This document shows, piece after piece, positions 50,381 to 63,400 of a DNA stretch of 64,000 nucleotides. The stretch is taken from positions 1,143,187 through 1,207,186 of the forward strand of contig JANPYM010000001.1 in NCBI GenBank assembly GCA_025890175.1, written 5' to 3'. Both the position numbers and the translations under genes were made by a program. This stretch comes from Ciborinia camelliae. Its lineage: Eukaryota; Ascomycota; Leotiomycetes; Helotiales; Sclerotiniaceae. The notes beneath the pieces are model-generated. The model searched no databases and had not been told where the DNA came from. It saw only the letters and a program-made list of their open reading frames with translations. Each line of letters starts with the position of its first letter. Within the stretch, counting starts at the first letter, position 1.

Positions 50381-53300
50381 ATGGCGACCATTACTACGAC
50401 CTTCACCGAGTCGATTGCGACCGTCACTTCGACCATTGCGTCCACTGTCACAACAGCAAGTAGCTCTGCCAGCGCAACTTCTACACATCGCGCGACTCCT
50501 CAGGGTGGGATTTTGGAAGGAGGCAACCCTACCGTCTACAATCCCTCAAATCCCATTATTTTGTTCATTATTCAGGTATGCCTCTTTTTGCCTTGCCTGA
50601 TTTGCGCAATTCTCGGGCATGCGTCGACGATGTAAGGCAGTGTACTCTTCCAGAGCGCCATATCAAGATTACAGGATTAGACGAGCAAGATGTCTAATCT
50701 GTACAAAAAAGAGATTCGTTCAATGCACTTCTCTTGTACGCGTCGCAAATGAATCCAACTAATCTGTGTTTGATGACAGGCGGGCATCATCATCATTTTC
50801 TGTCGCCTCCTTCATTACCCTTTATCCAAACTTCGACAACCTCGAGTTATCGCAGAGGTCATAGGTGGAATTATTTTAGGCCCTTCAGTGATGATGCGCA
50901 TACCTGGGTTTCAAGAAGCTATATTTCCTACTGCTTCTATGCCAGTTTTGAACATGGCCGCCAATCTCGGGCTGATACTCTTCCTTTTTCTTGTTGGTCT
51001 GGAAGTTAACATGCGACTCTTCCTTGGCAACTGGAGAGTAGCTTTAAGTGTAGGATTAGCCGGAATGATACTACCATTTGGCTTGGGTTGCGCCATTGCT
51101 TGGGGTATATATAATGAGTTTCGCCATGATGTGGGAACTGTACCTATCTCATTCCCAGTCTACATGCTATTCATTGGTACAGCCCTTGCGGTAAGAGATT
51201 CATTCCAATCCCTATGGTCGGTTACTGACATCCTCCATAGATTACAGCTTTTCCTGTTCTCTGCAGAATTCTTACAGAATTAAAACTCCTGTCTACACCC
51301 GTTGGAGTTACAGTTCTCGCCGCTGGAGTTGGTAATGATGTGACGGGGTGGATTCTTTTGGCCCTTTGTGTTGCCCTGGTAAATAATGGATCAGGAATCG
51401 CAGCTTTGTGGGTGTTGCTTGTTTGTATTGGCTGGTGTCTTTTCTTGGTCTATGCTGTACGCCCTGTTTTTAGGTATATTCTTCGCCGAAACGGAAGCCT
51501 CGAAAATGGACCCTCGCAGGGTATGGTTGCTCTTACAGTCTTACTGGTTTTAACATCCTCTTGGTTTACTGGCGTCATTGGTGTTCACCCTATCTTCGGA
51601 GGTAAGATCACATTGAATAACGAGGCATATAAACCGTACTAAACTTTACATCAGCTTTCCTAGCTGGACTCATATGTCCCCACGAAGGTGGTTTTGCTAT
51701 TCATATCACAGAAAAGATTGAAGATCTCGTCGCAGTTCTCCTCCTTCCACTATATTTTGCCTTATCTGGATTGAGCACAAATCTTGGCCTACTCAATGAT
51801 GGTGTTACATGGGGTTATGTTATTGCGATCATCGTAGTCGCATTTTCAGGAAAAATTATTGGAGGTACACTTGCCGCAAAGGCTTGTAGGCTTGTTTGGC
51901 GCGAAAGTTTCAGTATCGGTGTTTTGATGAGTTGTAAAGGTCTTGTAGAATTGATTGTTCTTGTAAGCGGAACACTGTATTAAAGGGTCACATAGCTTGT
52001 TGCTAACATGGACAGAACATCGGTTTGCAAGCCAAGATCTTGTCGACGAGGACTTTCACCATGTTTGTCGTGATGGCACTTATCACAACTGTTGCCACAA
52101 CACCATTAACGAGCGCTCTATACCCTCCTTGGTACCAGAAGAAACTCGATGCCTGGAAGAAGGGAGAAATAGACTGGGAGGGAAACAGACTTCATCCCGA
52201 GGGCGAGGATTATACCCCAGACCATTCGTTGGAAAAGCTGGAATCCACTCAAATCCGACGACTTCTTGTCTATCTTAGACTTGATAGTCTTCCTAGCTTG
52301 TTCACTTTCATCGCACTCTTGGGTGGAGATAATACGAGTACGGTTACCAAAGTTCACAGGTCGAAAGCTGAGTTGGAAACGGTGAATGAGGATGGAACTC
52401 CATCGTCGAACCCTTCTAAGAAACAACCACTTGAGGTTCATGGTGTTCGGATGTTAGAACTTACCGATCGTACATCATCAGTCATGGCCGAAGTGGATGA
52501 ATACACCTATCGTGACCCCGTCGTCAACGCTTTCCGCACCTTTGCTCAATTGAACAATGTCGCTGTCTCAGGTGGAGTTTCGGTCGTTCCCGAATCGGAT
52601 TACGCAGAAGCTTTGACCACTCAAGCGTCAGATCACTTTTCCGACCTAGTTCTCATCCCTTGGACCGAACCTGGCAGCCTACCAGTTAACGATACTTATC
52701 GTGATTCATTTTCTAGTGGTCTCCAGGACATATTCATTCAAAAGACACTTGAAATTGCTACTTGCAATATTGCCATCTTCATCAATCGTGGTTTCGGCGG
52801 ACCAACTCTAAAAGAGCCTCGCAATCTCTCGGCGAGTGTTAGCCGACTCAGCCTTCGCAGTAGTAGCCGTGGAGAAATAATTGCTCCTATTGCGGATCGC
52901 AGTCACCACGTTTACTTTCCATTTTTCGGTGGTGCTGATGACCGTGTCGCTCTTCGTTTCGTTCTTCAACTTGCGCAAAACAGTAACATCACAGCTACAA
53001 TTATCCATTTCATCACTCCAATTCACAACCCTAAGACCCCTGAAATTACCCATAGCTCTCGTCCAGTTACTGCTACAGATTCTCAGCATGCTGGTAGTTC
53101 CGGCTCCGGGTTCCGTATTACAGAACGTATAGATACCGAGGATCTCTACAATGCAGCCGCCTCTGACACTGCTCTTCTACACACGCTACGGGACTCCTTA
53201 CCTCAAGCTTCGGCGAGTAGAGTGGTATTCGTCGATGTAAAAACTACAACACCATTAACCGATTGCCTACATCACGCAAAAGTGGAGATGGGTCAAAGTC

Positions 53301-53503
53301 CTCGAAATGCAGGGGATTTGATTGTCACAGGTAGAGGAAGAACGTCTTTTATCAGAGCATTGATTCAAGAAGAGGGCGCGAGCGGTGAGAGCGGAAAAGA
53401 AATGAGGAAGACCGTCGGAGTTGCGGCAGAGGCACTGATTAGTAGTGGAGTTAGGGGGAGTGTTTTGGTTGTTCAAGCTGGAGGGCGGGGTTTGGATAGT
53501 TGA
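50381..53503 (+). CDS. KHA1: K+/H+ antiporter, KHA1 type (CPA2 family)
   Basis: Five exons (50381-50575, 50780-51190, 51241-51601, 51655-51962, 52016-53503), all joining in phase, encode 920 residues. It is a monovalent cation/proton antiporter, in yeast located in Golgi-type endomembranes and involved in K+ and pH homeostasis. The N-terminal ~45 residues are Thr/Ser-rich; about residues 55-440 form the multi-helix exchanger domain (VIGGIILGPSVM, LFLFLVGLEVNMR, and the AGVGNDVTGWILLA helix with the ion-binding Asn-Asp pair). The remainder is a long soluble regulatory region with USP-like segments (DHFSDLVLIPW, NIAIFINRGFGG). Conserved FPVLCRILTELKLL starts exactly at exon 3. Intron 1 is 204 nt, longer than the others (50-53 nt). 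Confidence 0.95.
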
Positions 53504-54530
53504 CGAATGGTTAAAGGGGCCGATGACTTCTGAATGGTATTCGACTCTAGGCATATGCCTATACTGCCTGGATTTGATCAGATATATAGTGATGCTTTGG
53601 GTGCACATGGGGATTTGGTAGAGGGTGGGGTTTTGGCGTTTTTAGGATACGATCTGATATGATACGATACGAGAGGACAGATTTGATAAATCTTGCAACA
53701 TTCCATACGGGGAATTTACGTGGTTGTCTATTTTTGATCTACGGCCTTTATAGGGATATTTCCAGGTGCAGGTGGCGTTTTCAGCATGGAATGGTCTGAA
53801 TTGGGATTAATGGATACCTCATATCTAGTCTGGTCTAGAATTGCATTGCATTGCGTTGTATTGCATCGCGCTTTTATTTCAATATCATCATGGTATATCC
53901 ATCGTATGGCATGTTGCTCGTTCTCTTTGTTGATTGTGTGATTATTACCTACCTACTCTTGAATGTCATGTTGTAGTACGATAACTGGGTGGGGAATGGA
54001 GTAATATTTAAAATCATTTCTATCATTTAAATTTATCAATAAAGATCATAATATCATGGGTAGGTAGGTATCTATACGTATCTAGGTATACATACCTATA
54101 AACAGCCATAAAAAATCATAGGTGCGTGGGTGAGTGGGTGGGTGAGTGGCTGGCTGTCAATTGTAACTTGTAACTGGTATTTTACATACAATCTTGCACG
54201 GGCACTTGCAATTGCAATGTATTCGGGATCGTTCGTTGATATTAGGTGGGTATAGGTAGGTAGGTAGGTAGGTAGGTATATAGGTGGGTTGTATACGTCA
54301 TACCCTTGGTATCTTGATATCGCGCTAGGTAGCTAAGGTATAGGTAGCTAAGGTAGCTGCTAACTAATAGGAAAAGGAAAATCATGGTGAGGGAGTTTCG
54401 AGGAATGTACTTAACTTTCTTTCATTCACAATTCACAAATATGGTTATGATATGATATGATATAATAGATATATCAAGGTCGAGGAGAGGTCGAGGAGAG
54501 ATCGAGGAAAGATTAAGTTAAGATTTGAAT

Positions 54531-54757
54531 GGAGATGGGTTGGAGATGGGGTTGGAGATGGGGTTGGAGATGGGGTTGGAGATGGGGTTGGAGATGGGGT
54601 TGGAGATGGGGTTGGAGATGGGGTTGGAGATGGGGTTGGAGATGGGGTTGGAGATGGGGTTGGAGATGGGGTTGGAGATGGGGTTGGAGATGGGGTTGGA
54701 GATGGGGTTGGAGATGGGGTTGGAGATGGGGTTGGAGATGGGGTTGGAGATGGGGTT
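54531..54757 (+). repeat. 12-bp minisatellite, 19 units
   Basis: An 11-nt first copy (54531-54541) is followed by 18 exact copies of GGAGATGGGGTT (54542-54757). Perfect identity indicates recent expansion. The array is open in two plus-strand frames (Trp-Arg-Trp-Gly and Glu-Met-Gly-Leu repeats), but flanking sequence gives no reason to call it coding. Confidence 0.95.
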
Positions 54758-55116
54758 TGATAGGATAGGATATGATATGAGTGAGTGAGTGAGTGAGTGA
54801 GTGAGGGGGGTAATACCAGACAGATAGTCAGTTAGTGGCTGGCTGGCTGGCTTCGTCTCTTAATAGATAGATAGGTAGGTAGGTATTGTGATGTTTTTAT
54901 TTGTGGTTATTTTTGTGGTTGTAGATAGTTGTGGTTATAGGTATTTATTGTTGGAGTTGTTGTTGTTGGGTTTGTGTTTTGAAGAGGGGGAGAGAGAGTA
55001 ATCTAAGGTATCTGGATCTGGATACCTACTGATGTATAAGATAAACTAACTACCCTAGTATTAATACATCTACTTTTTAAACAAGAGAAATGTTTCTTGT
55101 CTTTCTTTTATTGTTT

Positions 55117-55183
55117 ATTGCGTTCGTTATTGCGTTCGTTATTGCGTTCGTTATTGCGTTCGTTATTGCGTTCGTTATTGCGT
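55117..55183 (+). repeat. 12-bp minisatellite, 5.6 units
   Basis: Five exact copies of ATTGCGTTCGTT and a partial sixth (ATTGCGT). Same unit length as the nearby larger array but unrelated sequence. Confidence 0.95.
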
Positions 55184-56366
55184 CATATATTCATTCGTTC
55201 ATTCACATTCATATAAACTTCCACATCCACTTCCACTTCAAATTCAATTCAATTCAATACAATTCACCATGAATAAATCATAAGATAACCTAACCCTTAG
55301 CATCCCACTTTTAAAAACCTACCTTTATAAAGTGAATATCTCAGGAATCGGAGTGAATTTGAGTTGTAGAGGAGAATCGAGGATGATTGGGGGGGAGGAG
55401 GGAGGAGGGGGAAATATCGATGGTAAAATCCAATTTGATGTCGACCTATCGGAAACGATAGAGCTCTGAAAATGTAAGATGTAAGATATTTGTAAGATTA
55501 CATGTAGTACTGTGTCTGAATCGACTATCTAAGGAGATGTTTGGAGGTTGGGGGGGTTATTTTCGCTGATTTTTTTCACTATGTTTTGGTGGGATTTTGA
55601 GGTTTTGGCCAGTCACGTCACCTGGGGCATATGGGAATGGGATCTAGATACTGTCTCGGATAAATGAACTATGCTGAAGAGAAAAACATCCTTTTCAAAA
55701 GATCATCCTCTCAATATAAGGAATCATCATATGACTAGCTGTATGGCATTCATTAGGCAGGGGCCTAGGCAGGGGCCTAGGCATGACTGGGCAGTTTTGA
55801 GGTTTTGGGGTATTTGATATTTGATATTGGGGCGTTCGTATTGTTACTTTTTGATGGATTGAATGGGAGTTGGTTGGATGAGAATTGAGAATTGAGAATA
55901 TTGTAAGTTAGCTTGAGTATTTCCTTCAAAATTCGGATATGAAAAGGGGTGTTCGAGTCGGGTATTATTATATCAAATGAAGAACGAAGGATTTGAGAGA
56001 GAGTAAGTGGAAGATGCGAAATTGTCTTGTCTTTCCATAATTATCCCGGTAACTCTTTTTGAGAAGGAAAGTAACATACTTTCGCTAGAATGCTATGGGA
56101 GTATTAATAGAGTAGGAAATTAAAAAACCAGTAAATATTTCCTACGCCGGAGGCAAAATTTAAAGGCCTTTGATCGTAAGTTCAATGATTGATTGCTAGA
56201 ATGTAATTTCTACATTCATTATGTTATTGTTATGTCCGTCCATCTATATATAAATAACATGAAACATAAACTCCCAAACGTTCCTCAAATGCAATGCAAT
56301 CTATGCGCGCTCAATAGGTATACACATGTACTTAGTCTCAGATTAAATCATCACCTTTTTCTTCCC

Positions 56367-57422
56367 CTAGACGTGATCCGATCGCACGGCACCCGCATGT
56401 TCCTCCTTTGCCGCCTCCTGATGGTGAGCAAAAACTTTCGAGCTCAAATCGAATACCGGGAGTGGACATGGTATGCCCGTCGAAGCACATGCGGTGATAA
56501 TGGCCAGATACCTATCATATTTTCCATTAGCCAGTCACTCAAACTCCAACCCCAGCCCGCAGAATCGATAACGAAAAGAAAGTAAACTCACCATCCCATC
56601 GTAATAGACACGGCGCCAAAACCCCCCGCAATCTTAAAATAATACGTCGCTTGCTCCAGCCCCGCAAGCGTGGGGTTATACCCCAAAGAATAATACGCGG
56701 TAGCCAAAAAGCCAAAGAGAAACACCAGCGTGAAGAGAAGCAGCACAAAAGGAACATTGGTCCTCAAGCTGGCGCAGAAAAAGAGAGCACAAATCAAGGA
56801 CATGACGACGGCATAGTTTCCCTGGCCCGCATTATGTGCCTGACTGAAAGCTCCGGGCACATCCACACCTTTGAGAGTCGTCGCGTATGAATCCACCACG
56901 TTATGTAGCGGATCGTTGAGAAAGCCGAGGTACAGCCAGTGAACGCCGAAGGTCATGAAGACGGTGAAGGGAAATGTGTTTCCGAGGATGAATTCCGCAA
57001 TGCCGGCGATGGACATGGCGACGCCGCCGAACGTGTAAAAGGCGCCACCTAGCGAGACGAGGGATTGGGGAGAGGAACCTTGGAAGTGGAGGAGAGAGAG
57101 GACGGTGCTGGTGAAGGGGACCAGGAAGCCGATGAGGCCGAGGAGCGTCGGGTTTCCTGGGGTTGGGGTTAGTATGTTTTGATGTTGGGCGTGGGATTGC
57201 TTGAGATATACAGTGCTGAGAAAAGAAATGTGGATGGGGTAACATACCGAGACGCTTTGAAAGATCGCCTTTAGCGGATGTAGGTTGGAAGAAGAGTCGT
57301 TCGTATTGATCGGCGTTTAGTTGGAGGGTTATTTGACGAGATAAATCTGGTCCGGCCTTCGTATGTTGAATATATGGTTTTTCATGATGAACATCATCAC
57401 GAGAGTTGTTTATTGAAGACAT
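56367..57422 (-). CDS. Acetate transporter family protein (GPR1/FUN34/YaaH)
   Basis: Exons 57248-57422, 56592-57156 and 56367-56511 encode 294 residues, the usual fungal size. The family moves acetate or other short monocarboxylates (or ammonium) across the plasma membrane. A soluble N-terminus of about 58 residues is followed by six predicted membrane helices. The family motif NPTLLGL (usually NPAPLGL) is created at the first splice junction; GGVAMSIAGIAEFILGNTF and GVHWLYLGF are typical. The last intron (donor GTGAGT after TMG) must be removed to reach the conserved WYLAIITACA helix and the tail ending RSDHV. Pro-Ala to Pro-Thr in the motif is a mild deviation. Relatives are often repressed by glucose and induced by acetate; nothing here tests that. 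Confidence 0.92.
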
Positions 57423-58633
57423 TATACTGTATTGAAAATGTCTACTCGAGAGATGAAGTAGATTGAAGTAAGATGTAGCAGAAGACGGATACGACCATCG
57501 ACTCTTGAGGGAGATGAAATAAGGAGAGAGGAGAAAGAGAGGCAAGTCCAATGCTCAACGTGAAACGAAAATCCCAAGAACAAATACACAGCCCTCTTCA
57601 CACAATATATACTTTGCAGATCGAAAGTGAAGTGAAGTAACGCCCCCCTGTCCCCCGGGCCCTCTTCTCCAGAGTCCAAACACCATGGATTGCAGATCTG
57701 GGGAACTTTCTCCCACAACATGCAAACTTCATCTTCATGCGGCCAGAAATGAATGAAAGTATGCAACGTACGTTCTCCCGACACGAGACTCGAGTACATG
57801 ATGATAAAAAAACTCCCATGAGCAAGCAGTATCCCGACGCAACTCTCGCCCCCAACCCCAAATCAACCCCAAATCAACCCCAAGCAAAATACAGCCCAAC
57901 TTCCGGCTCTAGCAAGCGGTTATTTATCCATTCATAGTATAACCTGTTACCTATAACCTATATCAAGGTCGACAAGTATAAGTAGATAAATCAATAATAC
58001 ATTCATTCATCCATCCACCATACATAAAAGTAAGAATTTTGACTCAATGACCCCAACCCAAGCGGAGCCCAGAAATTCGGATCCCATAGAGGATATGAAT
58101 TTGCGACTCGGATATGCGAATACCTACCTAGGGATGAAAGGGTAATTTTTCTGCTTGCTGGCATATGCATGCAAATCAGAATGTTTAGCTATGATGCCCT
58201 ACTGTTGAGAAGAAAGCGGGACAAGTATTCCGGTATCGTGTCAAACTAATTACGACGTGTCAAACTAATGAATTCAATTTTATGCGAACCGGCACTTGAT
58301 ATCAAATCATATTGCCCCTGGATTTGGAATTTTCGTATTACGGGAAATGAAATAATGCGAGGCCGGTATTTCATCACGAAATATAAGTATTATATATACG
58401 TATATACCCATATATATAATTACCCATAATCCCCATATAAATCCCATCATCCATCATCCATCCCATTATTCAATCGAATAGATACACAACAGGAGAAGAG
58501 AATCAACACCATCATCAATAATCTCCCATATGATGTTCATGATTTTCACACCCATGGTGAGGTGATCTATATGGATCTATCTATATGGATCTACCGAGGT
58601 ATATAAACTCCAAAGTATCCACTCAAAAACAAA

Positions 58634-58706
58634 GTTTCAAGTTTCGAGTTTCAAGTTTCGAGTTTCAAGTTTCGAGTTTCAAGTCTTCAAGTCTTCAAGT
58701 TTCAAA
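58634..58706 (+). repeat. Octamer-type tandem repeat
   Basis: Alternating GTTTCAA and GTTTCGA units (about 16-bp higher-order period), grading into two AAGTCTTC copies. Confidence 0.85.
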
Positions 58707-59149
58707 CCATCCTTCAATTTTCAAACATCGTTGAAACTATTCACATCCCCAAATCCCCACCCACCAACCAACCCACCAACCCACCTCCCTACATTCAATA
58801 ATCAACCCATTATCTCAGGGGCCCCAAGGGGGCTGAGTGGTGGGGACCGAGGTTAATTGATCATTACGGGGTATGATATATCTATATCTATAACCACAAC
58901 CACAACCTTCCTTCCTTCAATAAATCAATAAATCAATAAATAAATCAATTGCCTACACATCCATCCAACTTAAATTCCAAAAGATTTAAAAGTTTAAATA
59001 AAAGATTGAAGTTGGAGCTTAAAGTTTTATTTATCTCCAGGGTAATTTTTATAAATACCTACCTAGTAATACTAACTCCAGCTGACGTTTATTTGCTGTA
59101 TGCATAATGCAAACCCTAGGGACTTTTCTTATAGCGTATATATACACAG

Positions 59150-59153
59150 ACAT

Positions 59154-59187
<34 letters not shown>
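59150..59187 (+). repeat. CA/TA dinucleotide microsatellite
   Basis: A run of CA repeats followed directly by about nine TA repeats. Confidence 0.9.
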
Positions 59188-60462
59188 CTATCCCTCAGAT
59201 TCTCTTACATCATAGAACAAAACAACAGGGAGAGATATAAAAAAGAACTTGACTTCAGTAAGCTAGGTAGCTAGCCACCTAGTAGTATTTTACAGCTTTA
59301 ATATATTTGATTTTACTGATCATCCTATTCCTTTTTGGTGTTCTTAGCTTACTAGTGCTAGGTAGCGCTCTCTGTTGCGTGTTTCTCTCTCCTTTGGTTT
59401 CCGGACGGACGTCTCTTGTGCTTCGCAACTCTTAACACGCATAGAACATATACATCATGGGTCTAATAGTCCTGCTTCATCTTCATATCCATCTCCATCC
59501 CAACCCGGTCTTCCCACTTGATTATCCAGTATCCACACTATCTGATTCCGATTTAGTCTTCAACGCCCACCCATACTATCTCCAATCCTTTTCCAATCTC
59601 AAAAAAAAAGTAGATGAGAAAAAAAACCCAACTCCCCGCTTTTTGCTCCTTTCTCAAACATCAAGAGCCATAACCATCGAAGCCTTGAAATTCATACAAA
59701 TCCCTCGCAATAAAAAGACAAAGCAAAAGACGCAAAGGAAAAAAAATCTGACTCAAACAAAGCCTGCTTCAGCAAGAGCCACCTTCAACTCATCTCATCT
59801 TATCTCCCTCATCATTTCGTACACTGATATAATATGTTCATACAGGACCACTATCTCTCTTATTTGTACCCCTAACGCCGCCAATGAGGCACCAGTTTGC
59901 GTGTCCGTTTGATGTCTACTATCGGAAATTAGGGGTTGAACTGAAACGGAAAGGGAATTAGAAAAAGCCCCAGGAATAAATGAGAAAATTTCGATCCGAA
60001 GAACCTCGATTGTGAATTTACTTTCACTTTTGTCGATAGTTCATTTGGTTTTTGTGTGTGTTGTGTGCGCCATTTGTGAGAATCCGTTGATGCATCTGGT
60101 AATGCAGCAAAAAAGAAAAAAAGAAAAAAGAAAAACATTATGATTTTTGGGTCCGGCGTCGGGAATTGACTTCCATGCATTCATGCTAAAATGACATATG
60201 CTAATTGATGAATGTAATGGTATGAAAGGCGCGTGCCATTAGAAGGAAGATTCTCCAGTTTGTAAAAAGAATCTTGAGATGTATGCAAGTAGCAAGGAAA
60301 AAAGACAATAATAGAACGTTTTATGGAAGCTTAAACCCGTCGCTATGCAGAAATAAAAGTAAGGCCAGTATTAGTCGAGCTGTGTATGTACAAGAATTCG
60401 TGTCGGCAAGAAGGAATATCCTAGGTGAGACGTTTGTTTTATGTGATGTGAATGGCAATGAA

Positions 60463-63400
60463 TTATACAACAGTCATCATATGCATTCGTTGGCCCAGAC
60501 TTCTTGTTGGTGAAGAATCCATTGAGCCACTGAGCATAGAGTTGTTGCTATGACTTCGGGGGAGGTGTTTGGGAGGAGACGACATTGGATCGGTGAATAC
60601 TCGAGTGAAGGCCGGGCTTGACTCGCGGTGGGGTGTAGACACTGGACTTTGAATAGTACCATCGGTTTCACGAATGATGTCGGCCAGTTTTCTACTCAAA
60701 ACAGAGGCACGATGGACTAAATCGCGTAGACTGGTTGTGTCAAATGGCATTTTGTTTGAAGGTTGCGGAGCCATATCTGATGACCAAGGATCCGATGTAG
60801 AGCGGTGCTGATGCATGGTTTCCATGACTGTTCGAGCAACTTCGGCCGCGGTCTTCGCGCTTGAAGAGCGAATAGGAGCCGGTGGAGGACGTAGACTATC
60901 TCTGGTGGGAGGGTTATGAATGGCGGCTCCAAAGATATCATCTTCAGGTAAAAATACCGAACGTCGTCGAACAGTATTGCCATCATAAACATACCCCGAC
61001 GGCTGGCCGAAACGGTTCAAGACCTCCATCGGCACATCTGGCATAGCAACATCCTCTGCATCAGGGCCACGATCAATGAACTTGTCATTCAGGTTCTGAT
61101 CGACAGAAATAGATACAGGGGAATGGGCAGATGATAAAGTGAGATCCTCTTCATCTGGAACAGCTAGAGCAATAATGCCTTCAGCTTCCTTCCACAATTG
61201 TGCTGATGGCCCATTTATCAAGTCCTTCTCCCGAGCTAAAAGACGCAATCTCTTGAGATCTTCAACCAGCAGACACACTTCTCGAATCTGTCCAACATGG
61301 CCAACGACGTTTGCTTGGCTTGCTTGAATTGCTGGAGGAACAAACATTACACTGCTCTCAAAATCAGCATCACCATGCTGAAGGCCGCCTTCATCGTTGG
61401 TTTCGAAGTCGAAATCGTTATCCCAGTCCTCACTAACCCCTTTCGCGCCCAAACCCCAGGTGCCGAATTTTGGTGTCAAATTTGTGTGATCGCGCTGATT
61501 ATTGAGATCGGGAACTACAGGAACACTTTGACTTCTGATATGCAGTGGGGTGGGGCCTTTTCGTCCAACAGTTCGCCCGCCTCGTCCATTGAGAGTAAGA
61601 TGTTTTACATGTGCTGTCCTAGGTCGAGCGGAACTTCCAAGCAGATCTTTCTCCGATGTAGATGGTTCGGACCAATCAAATAGATTGCTCTTGGGTCGTT
61701 CAGCATAATGATTACCGTTCGTGGAACCGCTGTGGGTAACATCTGCAAGGGCTTCTCGGGATATTGGACTGACCCGACGACCAGTCAAGCCATTTGGTGG
61801 TGAGAGCTGGTTTCCAGCTTCCATATTTTCGTTCTCTTCATCTCGAGTCCAGTCCTCATCCTCTTCATCATTACCCAAGGAAAGTGTGGCAAAATCTTTC
61901 GAAGCGATACAAAAACTTGGTGGCGAGGAGGGGATAATGTCATCTGCATCTGTGAAATGTGCCGATTTGTTGATAACCATCTCGGGAGAAACTTTTGTTG
62001 TAAGCTTTACTGGTGTTGCTTGACCTTCATCTTCCTCGACAATACGATGCTCAATCTCCCCAAAAGCTCCATTAGCCATTAGCTCATGAATCGAAAGTCT
62101 TTTAGATTTTGCATGTCCGTTGACACTTGTTATATTCGGAGGAGACTCGTCGAACATTGAATCAAGAGGCGTATTTTGTGACCGTAAACTGCTTGTGGCT
62201 CCCGACCTAAGTGAATCATACACAGTTTCGCTTTGGAAATCCATGTCTTCGTCTTCACCAGATACAAATCCCCTCATCTCATTGTCTGAACCAATTAAAG
62301 TCGAAGATCTATCTCCCACTTCTGACATGCCATGTTTCAAGCTCAAAGTACCATAATATGACGAAGAACAATTTGTTGATACAGGAACTGTAGAAGAAAA
62401 AGAAGTTGCGGCAGTACTAGACATGGGTAGGGGTGAACTAGGACTTCGAAGCGGGGCTGACGATGAGGACGATGACACGCCCAAACGAGCCAAATCGAGA
62501 TTAAAAGATGATAGTCGATTGAGAGGTGGTAATGGTGATGATGTGTTCCTTCGAGGAGCATAATTGAAAGGGGCAAAGGGATCCGATGGTGACACTGGGG
62601 AGAAATCTTCAATTGGAGGGCGTGGCTCTCTTTGGAAAACCATTTGGTCCATGACTGGTCGAGAGTGATGTGGGGGGGCACCATTCGCAGAAATAGATAC
62701 CCTTCTTGTGTCCAATGGTAAAGGTGCAGATACATGACGCCTGCCACCATGTGTCGTTTCTGAATTTCGTTTCTTATTCCTCAAGCTTCCCGTCCTAGAT
62801 ATCCAGGTGGTAGGTGAACCGAAATTCATGGAGAGTGACCGCCTTGGACGCTTCAAATCCTCGGAATTGTCTTCTTCCAGAGGTGAGCTTGGGATTTCTA
62901 CCATCGTCCCTTTGTCAATTGGGCCATCACTAGTAACTCCTTCTTCGTCGTAATATCCTTCCATCTCTTCGGTTGAAACAGTGATTAGATATGGTTTTAG
63001 CAAAGTCGGTCTAACTGTATGATCTGGCATAATCCGTTTCGAGGTCCAGAGAAAGTTATGCATATTCCCATCTGATGATCTTCCGGTGGATCGTTCTTTG
63101 AAAAATTTGGTTGGTCGAGAGTTGAAATACATACGCCATGAGCTGCGAGGTGATTCACTAAATTTCCTCAATGGTGTAGCTTGTGTGGATACCGTTGACC
63201 GCCTTGGGGCAATGGGACGCGCTTGTGTTTTCGTACCTGGAGCATCTTCTATGAATCGCTGCTGCAGCGTAACCGAACGTTGATGACTGGTAGCTGGTCT
63301 TCGTAAGGTTGGTACCTGCGATTTTGATCCACTCGAAACTGTCCCACTACGATTTCTCTCCGATGTTTGCCTCTTTACCAGTTTGTTCGGGGGTAATTGT

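Larger units (their letters stand above)
53504..56366. other. Repeat-rich intergenic region
   Basis: About 2.9 kb with no recognised gene but many simple repeats: GGTA runs near 54255-54275, the 12-mer minisatellites at 54531 and 55117, GAGT runs at about 54779-54805, and a GGCAGGGGCCTA pair near 55758. The open frames here are products of repeats. Confidence 0.6.
57423..60462. other. 3-kb intergenic region, no gene recognised
   Basis: Contains simple repeats: TTTCAAG/TTTCGAG at 58634-58706, a CA/TA microsatellite near 59150-59187, and A-rich tracts near 60105-60135. A 151-codon plus frame at 59457-59912 is compositionally biased and unlikely to be a gene. Confidence 0.55.

Noticed and set aside
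54525..54788. Plus-strand frames encoding Trp-Arg-Trp-Gly or Glu-Met-Gly-Leu repeats
   Set aside because: Produced entirely by the 12-bp minisatellite; the flanks do not look coding.
55278..55302. CCTAACCCTTAG, resembling a telomerase RNA template
   Set aside because: It is not an exact permutation of 1.5 TTAGGG repeats and nothing around it supports a telomerase RNA.
59457..59912. 151-codon plus-strand frame starting in good context
   Set aside because: Amino-acid composition follows CT- and A-rich tracts, with no domain or spliced extension.
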